A stretch of DNA of 64,000 nucleotides from Trogon surrucura (Eukaryota; Chordata; Aves; Trogoniformes; Trogonidae). The notes below the pieces were generated by a model. It was not told where the DNA came from, made no database searches, and saw nothing but the letters and a program-made list of their open reading frames with translations. Below, piece after piece: positions 37,401 to 49,400 of the stretch. Made by a program: the position numbers and the translations under genes. The stretch covers positions 53,602,264 through 53,666,263 of the forward strand of contig CM036621.1 in assembly GCA_020746105.1 (NCBI GenBank), read 5' to 3'. The number at the start of each line of letters is the position of its first letter. The first letter of the stretch is position 1.

Positions 37401-40400
37401 AGATACCAAGCCGATTTTACTTTAAATAATTTTTTTGCTATACATAGAGTTCATAAAGCACGAGCAACATTGATGGTCCAAAAGACAAAATTTATGAAGA
37501 AATATGGAACATGGGATTAAAAAAAGAAAGTCAATTTCTATTTGCCAATGTGCAGGTGTTTTAAAACGCTGCATACCTGATTAGAATCACAGGCATACCC
37601 ATCCTGTTTATGAAGATTTGGCGGACACTGAAGAAAAAAAAGATCTTTTTTAATCGTGTGTGCTGTAATAATACATCAAATGATCACATACGGAATTTTC
37701 CCTGTTTTAAAAAACCATTGCACAACATACAAAGAGGGCAGACAACATAATTAGTGCAGAAAACTAGCATCTTGGGCTATCAAATACAAGGTTGGATTCT
37801 AACTTTATGCATATTTCAAATAGAAACTAAGAGGGTGTGGTGAAATGAAAAGCAAAAAAAAAAAGGCATTTAATAGCACTATATTTCGTAGCTAATACCA
37901 GGGCCATGTTTGCAACACTGTCACTGCATTCATTTCAGTTCCACAAAAAGTAAGCAAACATCTAATTGTAGCCCATCAGTCTTTTGCTTACAGAGCTGTG
38001 GGGTTTTGTGATGTTAGTTGACGTGTTCTCTTGGCACTGGAAATTTTTTGAGTAGTTAGTAGGTCCAGAAGCCTCAAATCAGACCATTTTCAAAGCTTTC
38101 ACTCATTAAAAAGGGACCTGTGAAGATTTGGAAAAGGTATGCTGCTGCAGTGGCTCACATTAGCCAATCTTTTGAGAGCAGCCTTTCTAGCTTAAGAAGT
38201 CCCTTCTCCCTCCCATTAAGTATGCTCCATCTACAAAATGAAATATTTACAACAAAATCTCAGCAACAGTTAGTTATCTATATGTGTGGATGTCTCAGAT
38301 AATATAAAAAGAGGTTACTCTTAGTTTATTGGTGTCTCTTAAAGTACAGCCAATGCCTGGAGAGATACATCCTGAGAGAGATCTATACTGAATCTTATTT
38401 ATTCAAATCTAAGAACTTGATGCAGTACATGACTGCAGCAGAGTTGTGAAGCTGTCATACCCTCGAAGCTAAATAATCCGTGTATTGAAAAGGAGCATCT
38501 ATCACATGAAGTGTCAAAGTTGCTGTGAAAATGGAAGATGTACAGAAAGTTGATTATTTAAAAGAACTGAATTTAAAACAACCTTTTGGTTGCTGTTTAC
38601 TCCTATAATTTGGAGTATTAGCCAAATGTTTTCAACAGAAGAAGATTCACAACATCTACAATTATCATACATGTGCATACTCTTAAAAAACATAAGACTT
38701 TATACAAGTCTTACAAGGAGCAGCTGAGGAAACTGGAGTTGTTTAGTCTGAGGAAAAGGAGAAACCTTATCACTCCCTACAACTACTTTAAAGGAGGTTG
38801 TAGCGAGGTGGGGGTTGGCCTCCCACGTAAGAAGCAACAGGACAAGAGGAACAGGCTGCCCAGGGAAAGTGGTGAAGCCCCCATCCCTGGATGTACTTAA
38901 CAGACGTGTAGATGTGGTGCACAGTGGCATGGTTCAGTGGTGGATTTGGCAGTGTCAGGCAGGTTAATGGTTGGACTCGACAATCTTAAGGGCCTTTTCC
39001 AACATAAATGATTCTATGATACTATACTCAATTAGTTGTAGTTTTCTACTTTTATTTTTTAAACTATGAGAATACGCGAAGGGAACTGGGATTGTTCAGT
39101 CTTGAAAAGAGAAGACTCCAGGGGGACCTTATAACTGCCTTCCAATACCTGAAGGAAACCTACAGGAAGGCTGGGGAGGGACTTTTTACACAAGTGTCCA
39201 CCAACAGGACAAGGGGAAATGGATATAAGTTAAAGAAAAACAGATTTAGATTGGATCTTAGGAAAAAATTCTTCAGTACGAGGGTGGCAAGACTCTGGAA
39301 TAAATTGTCCAGAGATGTTGTGGATGCCCCCTCCCTTGAGGTGTTGAAGACCAGGTTGGATGAGGCCTTGAGTAACCTGCTGGTCTAGTTGAGAGGCGTC
39401 CCTGCCCATGGCAGGGAGGTTGGATCAGATGATCTCTAAGGTTCCTTCCAATTACTATGATTCTATGATTTCATAAAATCTTACTGTTATTACCTTTCAA
39501 TCCATTCACATTTGCAGTATATTCTTAGTACTTACACTACAGACCAGGCAAAGAGTAAAGCTGGATGCCTGATCAAATACCATACAGGTACACAAAACCA
39601 TACAAGTTTCAAAAAACAAATAAACCTACAGACCTGTTAATGGTTTTGGTTTATGATTGTTTATTCGTATTCTTATGTTCAAAAAAACAATTGTTAAAAT
39701 TTAAAAATAGCTTCCCTAATTTTGTGTATATGAGTCTGCAGTTTGTTAATCCTGATTTTCCTCTTAAATTGATACAAAAATAAGTGCAAACAAACATCAA
39801 CAGTGTGAACAGAGAAAGTTTCTGCATACACACCTGGCCAGAATCTCCAGTGCACAATTCTGCAATATCGCATTCATTCACTGCATATCGACAGTCATAG
39901 CCTCGTGGGAAAAACTAGAAAATTAAGAATATAGTTCAGGACCAAGATTATGTCTACAGAAGGTATTCCTTTTCATTCTACATAAAACACACTTCAAACT
40001 GTAACAGGTTGCACACGACTTCCATGGACAACTGAAAAGAACAATAAATATACTGCAGCAACACTCACAAGACATGACGTATTACAGCAGGGTCCATCAC
40101 TACAATGAGCTCCATTAGAAAGAGAGCACTTCTTACAGCAGTCTGCATAGCATTCCTGAAAAAAAAATATTAAGCAAAACTTTTAGTTCTCCATTTTAAA
40201 TAAGTTTTTTCTTCACAATCTTTCCAACAAACTATTATGTACCAGTAGACAAAAGATACATCTCAGCACTCCTGACTTGAAATTATCAGCTGGAAGAATC
40301 CTTTGCAATGCTCGAATACTAAAGTAAAAGGAAGACAGTGGCACATATGCTATAGCAACAAGGGGATTCACATCTCCTGAAGCCTCTTCACAGGTGTGGA

Positions 40401-43400
40401 ATAGCCTGGACCAAATACATGCTGCTTTGTCAAATCACATTCAATGCAGAAAAAATATTAAGAAAACAAAGTATGGGTGCAAATATATTTAAAGCTAGGA
40501 CTCAAATCTACAGGGCAGGTTTTTGCAAAAACATCACTGGATTGTTTCTACAATAGAGAAGAAACCAACAGGCACCTATCTCCAAAGCACAGATAAGGAG
40601 TCTTACCCCTCCAGGGAGGAAAAGTGAAGGGGTAAGCACTTCTACAGCGCAGGGCAACAGTTGCTGGGAAACAGCTACATCTTGTCATTAGTATAAGAGA
40701 AATTGTTCTGAGAAACACACCCTGTCTTTGTACTCATGCTCACTTGAAAAAAAAATGTTTTAACACAGTCCTTTAATGAAGTTGCTCCCTAACAATAGTC
40801 AAAACAAATTAATTTCCATAGCTTTTCCCCTTCCCTTACCAATCATATAATTTATCTTCATATATTTTCTAAGAAAGACTTGTGGATTAATGTAACTCTA
40901 CTTGCCATTCGGAAACCGCAATCGCATTCTTCTCCAGCTTCTACGTACCCATTGCCACACTCAGTGGTTTCAAAGAGCTGAAAGCAAAAAAGCACACGCA
41001 CCCCACCAAGTAAGAATAAAGCCAGTATCAAATTACTTTTCTATCACACATAGCCCAGAGAATACCTATGCCATGCTACTGTGATGGGGAAGGCAGCGTG
41101 TTTTTCAAGTGCTGCTGATCAGAACACGAAAGATATGCTGATCAGAAGACATGAAAAATATACAAACTTACTCGAACACTAGCCCTCTTCAGAATACCAA
41201 TCTCGGAAAATTATGATAAACAGAAAAACAATTAAGTAATACTCAAGGGATAACATCTGAACTTCATTCCTACTCTATGGATGCCCATTTCTCAATTCCT
41301 TCAAGAAACCAGTCAGCAGCATGATTCTCTGGGATTCACTCAGATATCCATAGTTGCTCATGCAATTAGCTACTCTCTGTTTCATTGTAATATGCCTGAG
41401 CTTGAAAGTAACGAGCATTAAGCAACACTGCCAAAAAGGAAACTCCATGTGCCTTATTAGTAAGTTAGAGTAACACAACCACACACAGTTTAAGTGTTAA
41501 ACAGTTAATCCTAGGACCAGGAATATACAATACAGATAAATTCTACAGTTCATGATGATAGAAATTCTATACTGGCTTCACATATCACAATTTTGATTAA
41601 AGGTGATTTCAGATATTTTTCAGTCTTGTCACAAAAATAGTTTTGTAAAACCCTTTTCTGTTTCTAATGTAATAATTTGGCTTTAAAAACCTACAAGAAT
41701 ATCAGGAGTCTCCAATTTAATGGGGATATTAGCAACAGAAATACATTCTTAATTTGAACATGATTGAAATGAGAAGTTAAAAGCTAACAAGTTAAAATGA
41801 GAATAGATAAATCTATAGCTAGCTAAGGATGAAAAATGTGAGCAAATGGGTTTTTTCTGCATGGGCTTAGTGGCAGTATAGCTGTTATGTTTCATATCTT
41901 GATGATCCTCAACATGTGATACAATACGAATTGCCCAGGGAGGTTGTGGAAGCCCCCTCCCTGGAAGTGTTCGGGGCCAGGCTGGATGAGGCTTTGAGCA
42001 ACCCGGTCTAGTGGGAGGTGTCCCTGACCATGGCACGAGGGTTGGAACTAAACAATCTTTAAGGACCCTTTCCACCCAAACCATTTACAAACTTGGATGG
42101 AAGTCTTCTTCAGTACTTTGGGTAGGAGGTGGGAGGGAGAGGAATCATAATGCCTAATGAAAAAGAAGGCAAACATTTTACTTCTGCTGCAAAAACCACA
42201 TAGCTAATCAATAGCACCTACAATTCTATGTGCCAGAAGGAAAACTATACTCAAGCAATACCCATGTGCACTCTTCTTCACTAGCAGTGTCAACGTAATT
42301 CAGAAAACTGGAATTTCTTGGGGTTTTTTAGCTCTCCATAAGCCACCATTAGTACTATGCTTCAGTAGAAACAGCAAGATCTCCTATTCTGAATGTGGAA
42401 TTCAGTTTTCCATCAGACCTGGTTGTCTGACCTGTAGCCCGTAAGCAAACAAAAAGGGGTCACCCAGAGAAATCCAATAAAACAGAACCCACACAGAATT
42501 CCTACGGTATTAATCAGCAACCATCAAATGTTCATATACATGTCAGAGTATAACTAAAAGATTATAATTAAAAATGACATCACGGTGACTGTGTAACACA
42601 ACTATGTTTTATTTATCTTAGCTCCCAACATCCAAGTAATAGGATTTAAAACAAACTGACTGATTTTTTTTTCCCTCCTAAAGTACTTTAACTTCAAAGT
42701 TGTGAAACACTGATGTAGATAACATATAAAGACAATTCAACCATTCTCCTGAAAACACTTTAACAGAAGTAAATCAGAAAATTTCACAATTTGTTCCTAT
42801 TGCCTTCCTAAACAATCATCTTCAAAAAATTAAGCTGTGCTTTTCTTTATCCCTACTTACTCTTTCTGTAAGAATTCTTACAATCTAATTCTATAAGCAA
42901 AGATTGCTACCCTGGAAAAAGATTAAAAAAAAATCTCCAGCAAGCAAAATTTTTTTAGTTAATTGCGCATGGTGGTGGTCTATCAAAGGACAGAGCACGG
43001 TAAACAGAACAGCCTAATAGCCTCATGTGCTACTAAATTCTACAAGGACAGCAAGTCTGACGTTATAATTAAATAGAATATTAATACTTTGAATTGACCT
43101 TACTTTGCAAAAAGAACCATATGGAATATTTTTATACTACTCAGCTTTAGAAGGATGTTAGGCTAATTCTGCCTTAGAAAAAATTACAACCTTTAAGCTT
43201 TTGGGTAAAAAAAAAAACAACGGATGGTACACGGAAAGAGTTATAAATTACAGTTTACTAGATATACATCTGAAATGAAATGAAGTTAACTTTGAGAACA
43301 ACCACAAGCTGCTACTGTCTACATGAAGTAAGCTAGTGACTTCTAACTCCTTGTGTGGTAACTGGGATTCTTTTTAAAAAACAAATCCAAAAATGGAGTG

Positions 43401-46400
43401 TATGTGGAGTGTGTACTACACCCTCACTTGTAAATTTATTTTGCACTATCTCCAGTTTAATAACTGGTGCATTTATGCTGAATGAGGAAGTATATAGGTG
43501 TGAAAAATTGGCTTCAATATTTGTCATTATTTGAGCATGAAGAATTGATGGAAAACAAGTTCCACTTCTCTTAAGATTATTTTTAAATGTTATGGGAATG
43601 AACAGTCAGTTAATTACCACAGAATCATAGAATGGGCTGGGTTGGAAGGGACCTTAAAGATCATCTAGTCCCAACCTCCCTGCCAAGGCAGGGACACCAC
43701 CCACTAGACCAGATTGGTCAAAGCCTCATCCAACCTGACCTTAAACACTTGCAGGGATGAGGCATCCACAACTTCTCTGGGCAACCTGCTTCAGTGTCTC
43801 ACCACCCTCACAGTAAAGAACTTCTTCATAACGCCTAATCCAAATCTACCCAGCTCTAGTTTAAAACCATTGCCCCTCCTATTGCTACATATTCTTGTAA
43901 ATATTATAAGCAGCCTCAAGAAAATACCCACATAGACATTTGAATCAATTTGAGAACAGATAGGTGTTAGTGAAATTATTACATTTTCATTACAATATTC
44001 AGCATAGATGCTGACTACTAACATATTTATTACCTTTGTTGGTCTGTTGAAAAGACATGCACCTCCGCCACGAAGTAAAAATTCTTTGTATTCTGCAATG
44101 CTGCATTTGGAGAATTTCCTGGAATGGAATACCCTAAAATGGCAAAGAACTAGCTGAGTAAATGACCTGAAATATCAACAGTTAAAGGAAGGAGGCAGCG
44201 GAGTCAAAACATTTTTTTTAATACCGTAAATCCCAGTTTCTTGGAACCACTGCATGCAACAGTATTTCACCTCACTCTTATTCTCAAATAGCAAAATCAC
44301 AACAAAAGAAAGTTTTTTAACATTTTGCATTTTTATATTTCTATTATATGAATCTACAGTATATGAAACTGTAGCCTTATCTTCTAATAAGATGAAACCA
44401 CTGTATCATAATAGCTTCTACGCACCCTCTCGATTGCATGTTACCCAGTGTTCACTTGGCTTTGTCTTCCCTGCAGCTTCAGTTTGAAAGATGGACTACA
44501 TTCATCACTGTTCAATTCATCCGATCCTTCTAATAAGGTTAATTTTTAAAGTAAAGGTAGTTGTAGCCGTAAGAACAGCTGCATAGGGTCAGACTAAAAA
44601 TCCACTTTACCCAAATCCCATCTCCGATTTTGGCCCTCAGCACATGCCCAGAGAAAAGTAGAGCACAAAGCTCTGTACTACTACTTGCAGAATATCCTTC
44701 CACCTTGCAACAATTTTCAGCTCAATGACTTCCTCAGGAAGACTTATTTTGTCTTGTTTCATAATCTTCATTGTATTTCCTCCCATGAATTTGTTTAGGG
44801 TAGAGGGCAATGAAACCTGGCTTCATCCTATATAAATGTGCTTTCCTCCCTCAGACTTCACTGACCATTCAGCTAAGGACTGAGAGCACTTGCTGAAAAC
44901 TTCTGATTTTTTTCACTGGAACTGAAGCAGAGAGTCTGTTCACTCAAAATTAAAATTTTGAAGGAATGGGAGGAAAAAAAATTAAAATTTAGGAGGAAAA
45001 TAGAAATATCACTTATCAAAACTGCATTATAACACTTTTTCAGTTGCACGTAAAAAGTATAAGTGGATTTATCTAAGGAAAAATATATATCTTTTACTTT
45101 TCCATCACTGTAAGTATAGCAAAGTATTAGTGAATGCATTACACTGCACTGCAAAATATAAGATTTCTTAATACTTTCTAAAATGTGAATAGCAAAGGAA
45201 ATGAACTGCTGAAAATTTACATCATTGATCCACATGTCTGGGTTCATTTGTTAGTATTAAAACACATGGATAAAACCCAACACATAAATATTTAAGTCAT
45301 AAGGTAAATTATGAACTCATTCCAGAGCCCTCAATTACTGATAGTTATGACATACCCTGTTTCCTCCATGATGCAACCACCCCAGGATTCAGTGCAGTCA
45401 CACTCTTCTCAGACAAGACCAAAATACAACAGAAAAAGAAAGCAGTTATAAATATGCTTGCAAGAAATATAAAGTACTCACTATAAAAGTGAACCTTGAC
45501 TAACTATACAGTAGTTAGATGGCTCCTTGTCTGTACAGATTCTAGCCCTAGAAAGGAAACCAGCCCACTTGAAGATATACTAATATAATATAAACGTGGT
45601 ACTTTCAAAATATGTGCATATAGGCATGTTCTTAGACTCAACACAAAAAGTTTCATGCAGCACAGAAAGCTAAAAGTAGCTGGCAACATCCTTCACTACA
45701 TGCTCTCAAAAGAGGCATCTGAGGAGTATGTGCAATACACAAAATACTGACAAATAAAAATGTTCACATATCCTCCTCCCTAAAATGTGTACAAAACACT
45801 CTGAAGGAGCATTCTTACCGGAGAGGCCACATTATTTTCTCTTTGGCACAGAATTATTCATAATAATAAGTGAATCAGCCAAACTTTCAGTAGAAAAAGT
45901 AGTTAAGTGAAAATGGATTTACAGTTTACTTACAGTTATAGCATGTAAGTCAACAGCAACCAAATTCATAAAATAAAACCGTAAGATCAACAGCTTACAG
46001 TTGGTAAAACAGAAGTTACAAACTACCCATAAGAATTATCCACCAAAGTAGTAACATTTTCAAGAAGAAAGTTTCTGTATTTTAGTTACTACTGCAAATC
46101 CATGCTTTTTCTCCATGGAAAATATTTATATGGTTTATTTATATGGTTATTTCTACTTTACTCAGGTCTTCCAATGATTTTTCACTATAAAGGGTATCCA
46201 AATAAGGAAACTACACTTATCATTTTAAAAACTTCTTGCAGTTAAAAAGATTTGATTTACTAATTATACAAACTCTGTTTTACCTGTAGTCAAAAAACGA
46301 TACAGAAAACAATTTAGCAATTTGCAAGTTTACAATTCAAAAGTGATACTTTACAAAACATTGCCTAAACTTTTCCACAGTTTCCTAATTCACAGATTTC

Positions 46401-49400
46401 TGAAGCGATTCCAAAATAAAGTCAGCATTATGGCTCACATTTTTAAAGAAGAAACAAAGAGAGAAAGTAGCCGAACTGCTTACAAGATGTGAGTGGAAAA
46501 ACCCAACAATTTTCTTTAGCCTCAGAAAGGGCTTTTGCAGCAGCTTTTGTACCTACACTGCACATGTTAAGGCCACGTCACTCTAGTTTGGCTGTGAAGC
46601 AGCAAGGTAACAACTTGAGCAGGTATCACCCTGGACTAGGTTACAGCTTCTTAGCATTTCTTCAAGTGTAAATCAGGTTTTTTTTGTATTTTAAGAAGTC
46701 TGATAGTTCTGTAGGAATAACAGATTTCATTATGACAGATAAGGAGTTCTGAGTTAAATTAATGGTGTTGTTACCACTATACCTTCAAATGTTGGTTAGG
46801 AATCTAACCTCCTGTCCTGGTTTGAGCTAAAAAAACTCCAATTCTGTTTACTGATTTTTACTTTCCAGTTTAGTCCCTTCTAAAAAGCTGCACTTTCTGA
46901 AGTCAGCAGCATGTTTTTGCAGACAGTGTGTGGTACTGGCAGTGATAACACCTGAGGTTTACACTTACTGCCTGGGACTGGTCTGCAGAAAGGCTCTGGC
47001 TTATATTTATTCCTACAGTGACCCAGGCCGCTGCTGGCTCTTGTGTGCCACACTGGGGGTGCCGGGTAGTGAGAGGGGTCACAAGGAAGTAAAAGGTTGC
47101 ACCTCTGGGGAGTTACAGACAGGACAATTGACCAACAAGAGTATTCCATTCCATATACGTCATATTTAGTTTAAATTGAGTGATCACAAGAGTTTCTGTC
47201 TTTTTCTGCAATGGCCGGCATCCAGGGAGGGCGCTGTCTGATCTCCTGCTTTCCATGTAGATCCTGAGTTCCCGAATCCAGCTCCCTGTACCCAGCTCCT
47301 GCCGCCGCTGAGCCTGGGGCTTCCCAGTGCCTCCTGCTCTGCAGCACCAGTGGGGATTGATATCAGGGGGGTGGGGGATTTGGGTTCAATATCAGGCTTA
47401 TATGTCGTTGTATATGGTTCTTGATTTTTATGATTTCACTATTATTTCCATTATTGTTTCATTAAAGCTGTTCTGGTTTTTCTTTCCTAATCCATACGTC
47501 TCTCTGCCTCATTCCCTTTTCCTTCCTGTTTGCAGGGGAGGGAAGATGGGGTTAGAGAGCGTCTGTCCACGTTCAGTGGCCAGCCCAGCCCCAACCCATG
47601 ACACCTCCTGACAAAGGACATCACTGAGGTCATTGCAAAGAGTGCTAAACTTGTGGCTCGTATTTTCGTTAAGCTCAGATTTTGGTGCATGTATTTCCAA
47701 AAGCAGCAATTCTTATTCTACAAGAGTTACAGCAAGTTTGGTATTTTTTTCAAGTATTACAAAGGAAGACTTTATATACTTAGCTAAGGAGGACAACAGA
47801 AGACTCCATGTCCATGTACGTACTCTGTTTCCTGGCAGCTGGCTCCCACTGTATTCCAAGATTCTGAGCAAGACTTTGTGCTAGTTCCTGTGCCATGGCC
47901 ATAGGGAGGCCATACTATATTTCAAAAGGAGTGCAATTGAAAAAAAAAAAAAGATAAAAAAAAATAAGTTACTGTAATCAACACTAGACAGCTCATTCTG
48001 GCTTACTACATAGCTACTACTTCAGTAATTTTGCAATCACAATTCTGTGTACATATAAGGAAAATATGTGTAATGAAGTACATTATGGAAAAAGTTTTCC
48101 TCTCAACCTGAGGGAATTCCTGCCTGCTGGTTAACCTACAGAAAGGAGTCTGATATACACATAATATAGTTTCGTATAGTATGATTAGTCCATGTTAAAA
48201 TAGGAAATATATTTTTCTTGTTTAAATGTAAAAAGAAAATCAGTAAGAAATACATGTCATCAGCACCTCAGAAGACCAAGCCTCTTATAGTAAGAAGACC
48301 CAAAAAAATGTTCAGTGCTATATTTCGAATACTCCTGTAGGAGATTTTTGGGTCTAAACTTCTGCGAAATACACTAAAAGTCAATTTAAGATCTTATAAA
48401 GAGAATACTGCAGACAGGAGGAATGCTTTTTAAAAAAGAAAAGTAGTGAGCAGTGGTTTAATAATGATACAAGAAGGCTGGCTCTGAGAATCCTAACTTT
48501 TTAATATTGAAGTTATATTTAAAAGCCTGAATAATGAAACATATAAACTCTGAGGTTATAATGTACAGTTTCTATTTTATTTCACTTTAGTCATTAAAAA
48601 AATTTACCTCGTTCACTCCTACTCCTCTGGTCACAGAGCAAACCCCTCCAAAGTAACTTAAGCTGCTCCTTTTGTAATGAAATGTCACATTCCTTACAAA
48701 CAAATAAAAATAAAGAAAATATAACACATTGGCATGGGCACCAAGAACTTACTGAAAGATCACATTTTTCACACATACTCTGATACACTTTATGCATGTT
48801 AATCCTCAACCAGCATCAAAAGCAACTGCAAGTTTACAAACAGAACACTGACATCAAAAGAGTCCATTTGACACAACCTTCAACAAAAATACCCATTTTT
48901 ATCTCATAGAGTCAGAATCAGTCCCAACCAATCAAACCAGGCAGAAAAAGTTAGAGCACCAGTTTCCTAAGAAAACACAATAAAAACCTTTGCTTTAAAA
49001 GGGTAACTATATATTCCAACCTATAATCTGTCAGGACAGATTTTTTTAGTAGGGTCTACAAGGAGAAGGGGTAATGGTTTTAAACTAAAAGAGGGTAGAT
49101 TTTTTTACAATGAGGATGGTGAAACACTGGAACAGGTTGCCCGAAGAGCTGGTAGAAGCCCCTGGAAACATTCAAAATCGGGTCCAACAGGCTCTGAGCA
49201 ACACAATCTAGTTAAAGATGTCTCTGCTCACTGCAGTGAGCAAAAGATGTCCCTGCTCACTGCACCACTTTATGATAATTCTGTACTGAAATGTATTGGT
49301 GTTTAGAATTTTTTAATTATGCTCTTAATCCAAACCAATTCAAGGTCTAGTTTCAACTCCAAATGAAAAGACTGAGAAGTATACCTAGAGGGAAAGTAAT

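Larger units (their letters stand above)
37628..39833 (-). other. ADAM23 intron with two adjacent CR1 copies
   Basis: 2.2 kb. The first kilobase is plain AT-rich sequence. The rest is occupied by two CR1 3' ends lying head to tail on the plus strand. Confidence 0.85.
40978..44033 (-). other. ADAM23 intron with two CR1 fragments
   Basis: 3.1 kb, AT-rich, with CR1 pieces at 41.93-42.09 (plus) and 43.62-43.89 kb (minus). The adjoining 40156-40905 intron is plain. Confidence 0.8.

Noticed and set aside
38673..39388. Frames of 75-98 codons that might be small genes
   Set aside because: They are the C-terminal ORF2 remnants of CR1 LINEs.
45356..45404. Alternative acceptors one or two bases apart (gag|AAG or gagaagag|TG)
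   Set aside because: Only the start at 45404 satisfies the phase of both neighbouring exons and gives K-CDCTESW.
46880..47709. Open frames of 66-94 codons on both strands
   Set aside because: They lie wholly or mostly inside the solo LTR, which is non-coding.
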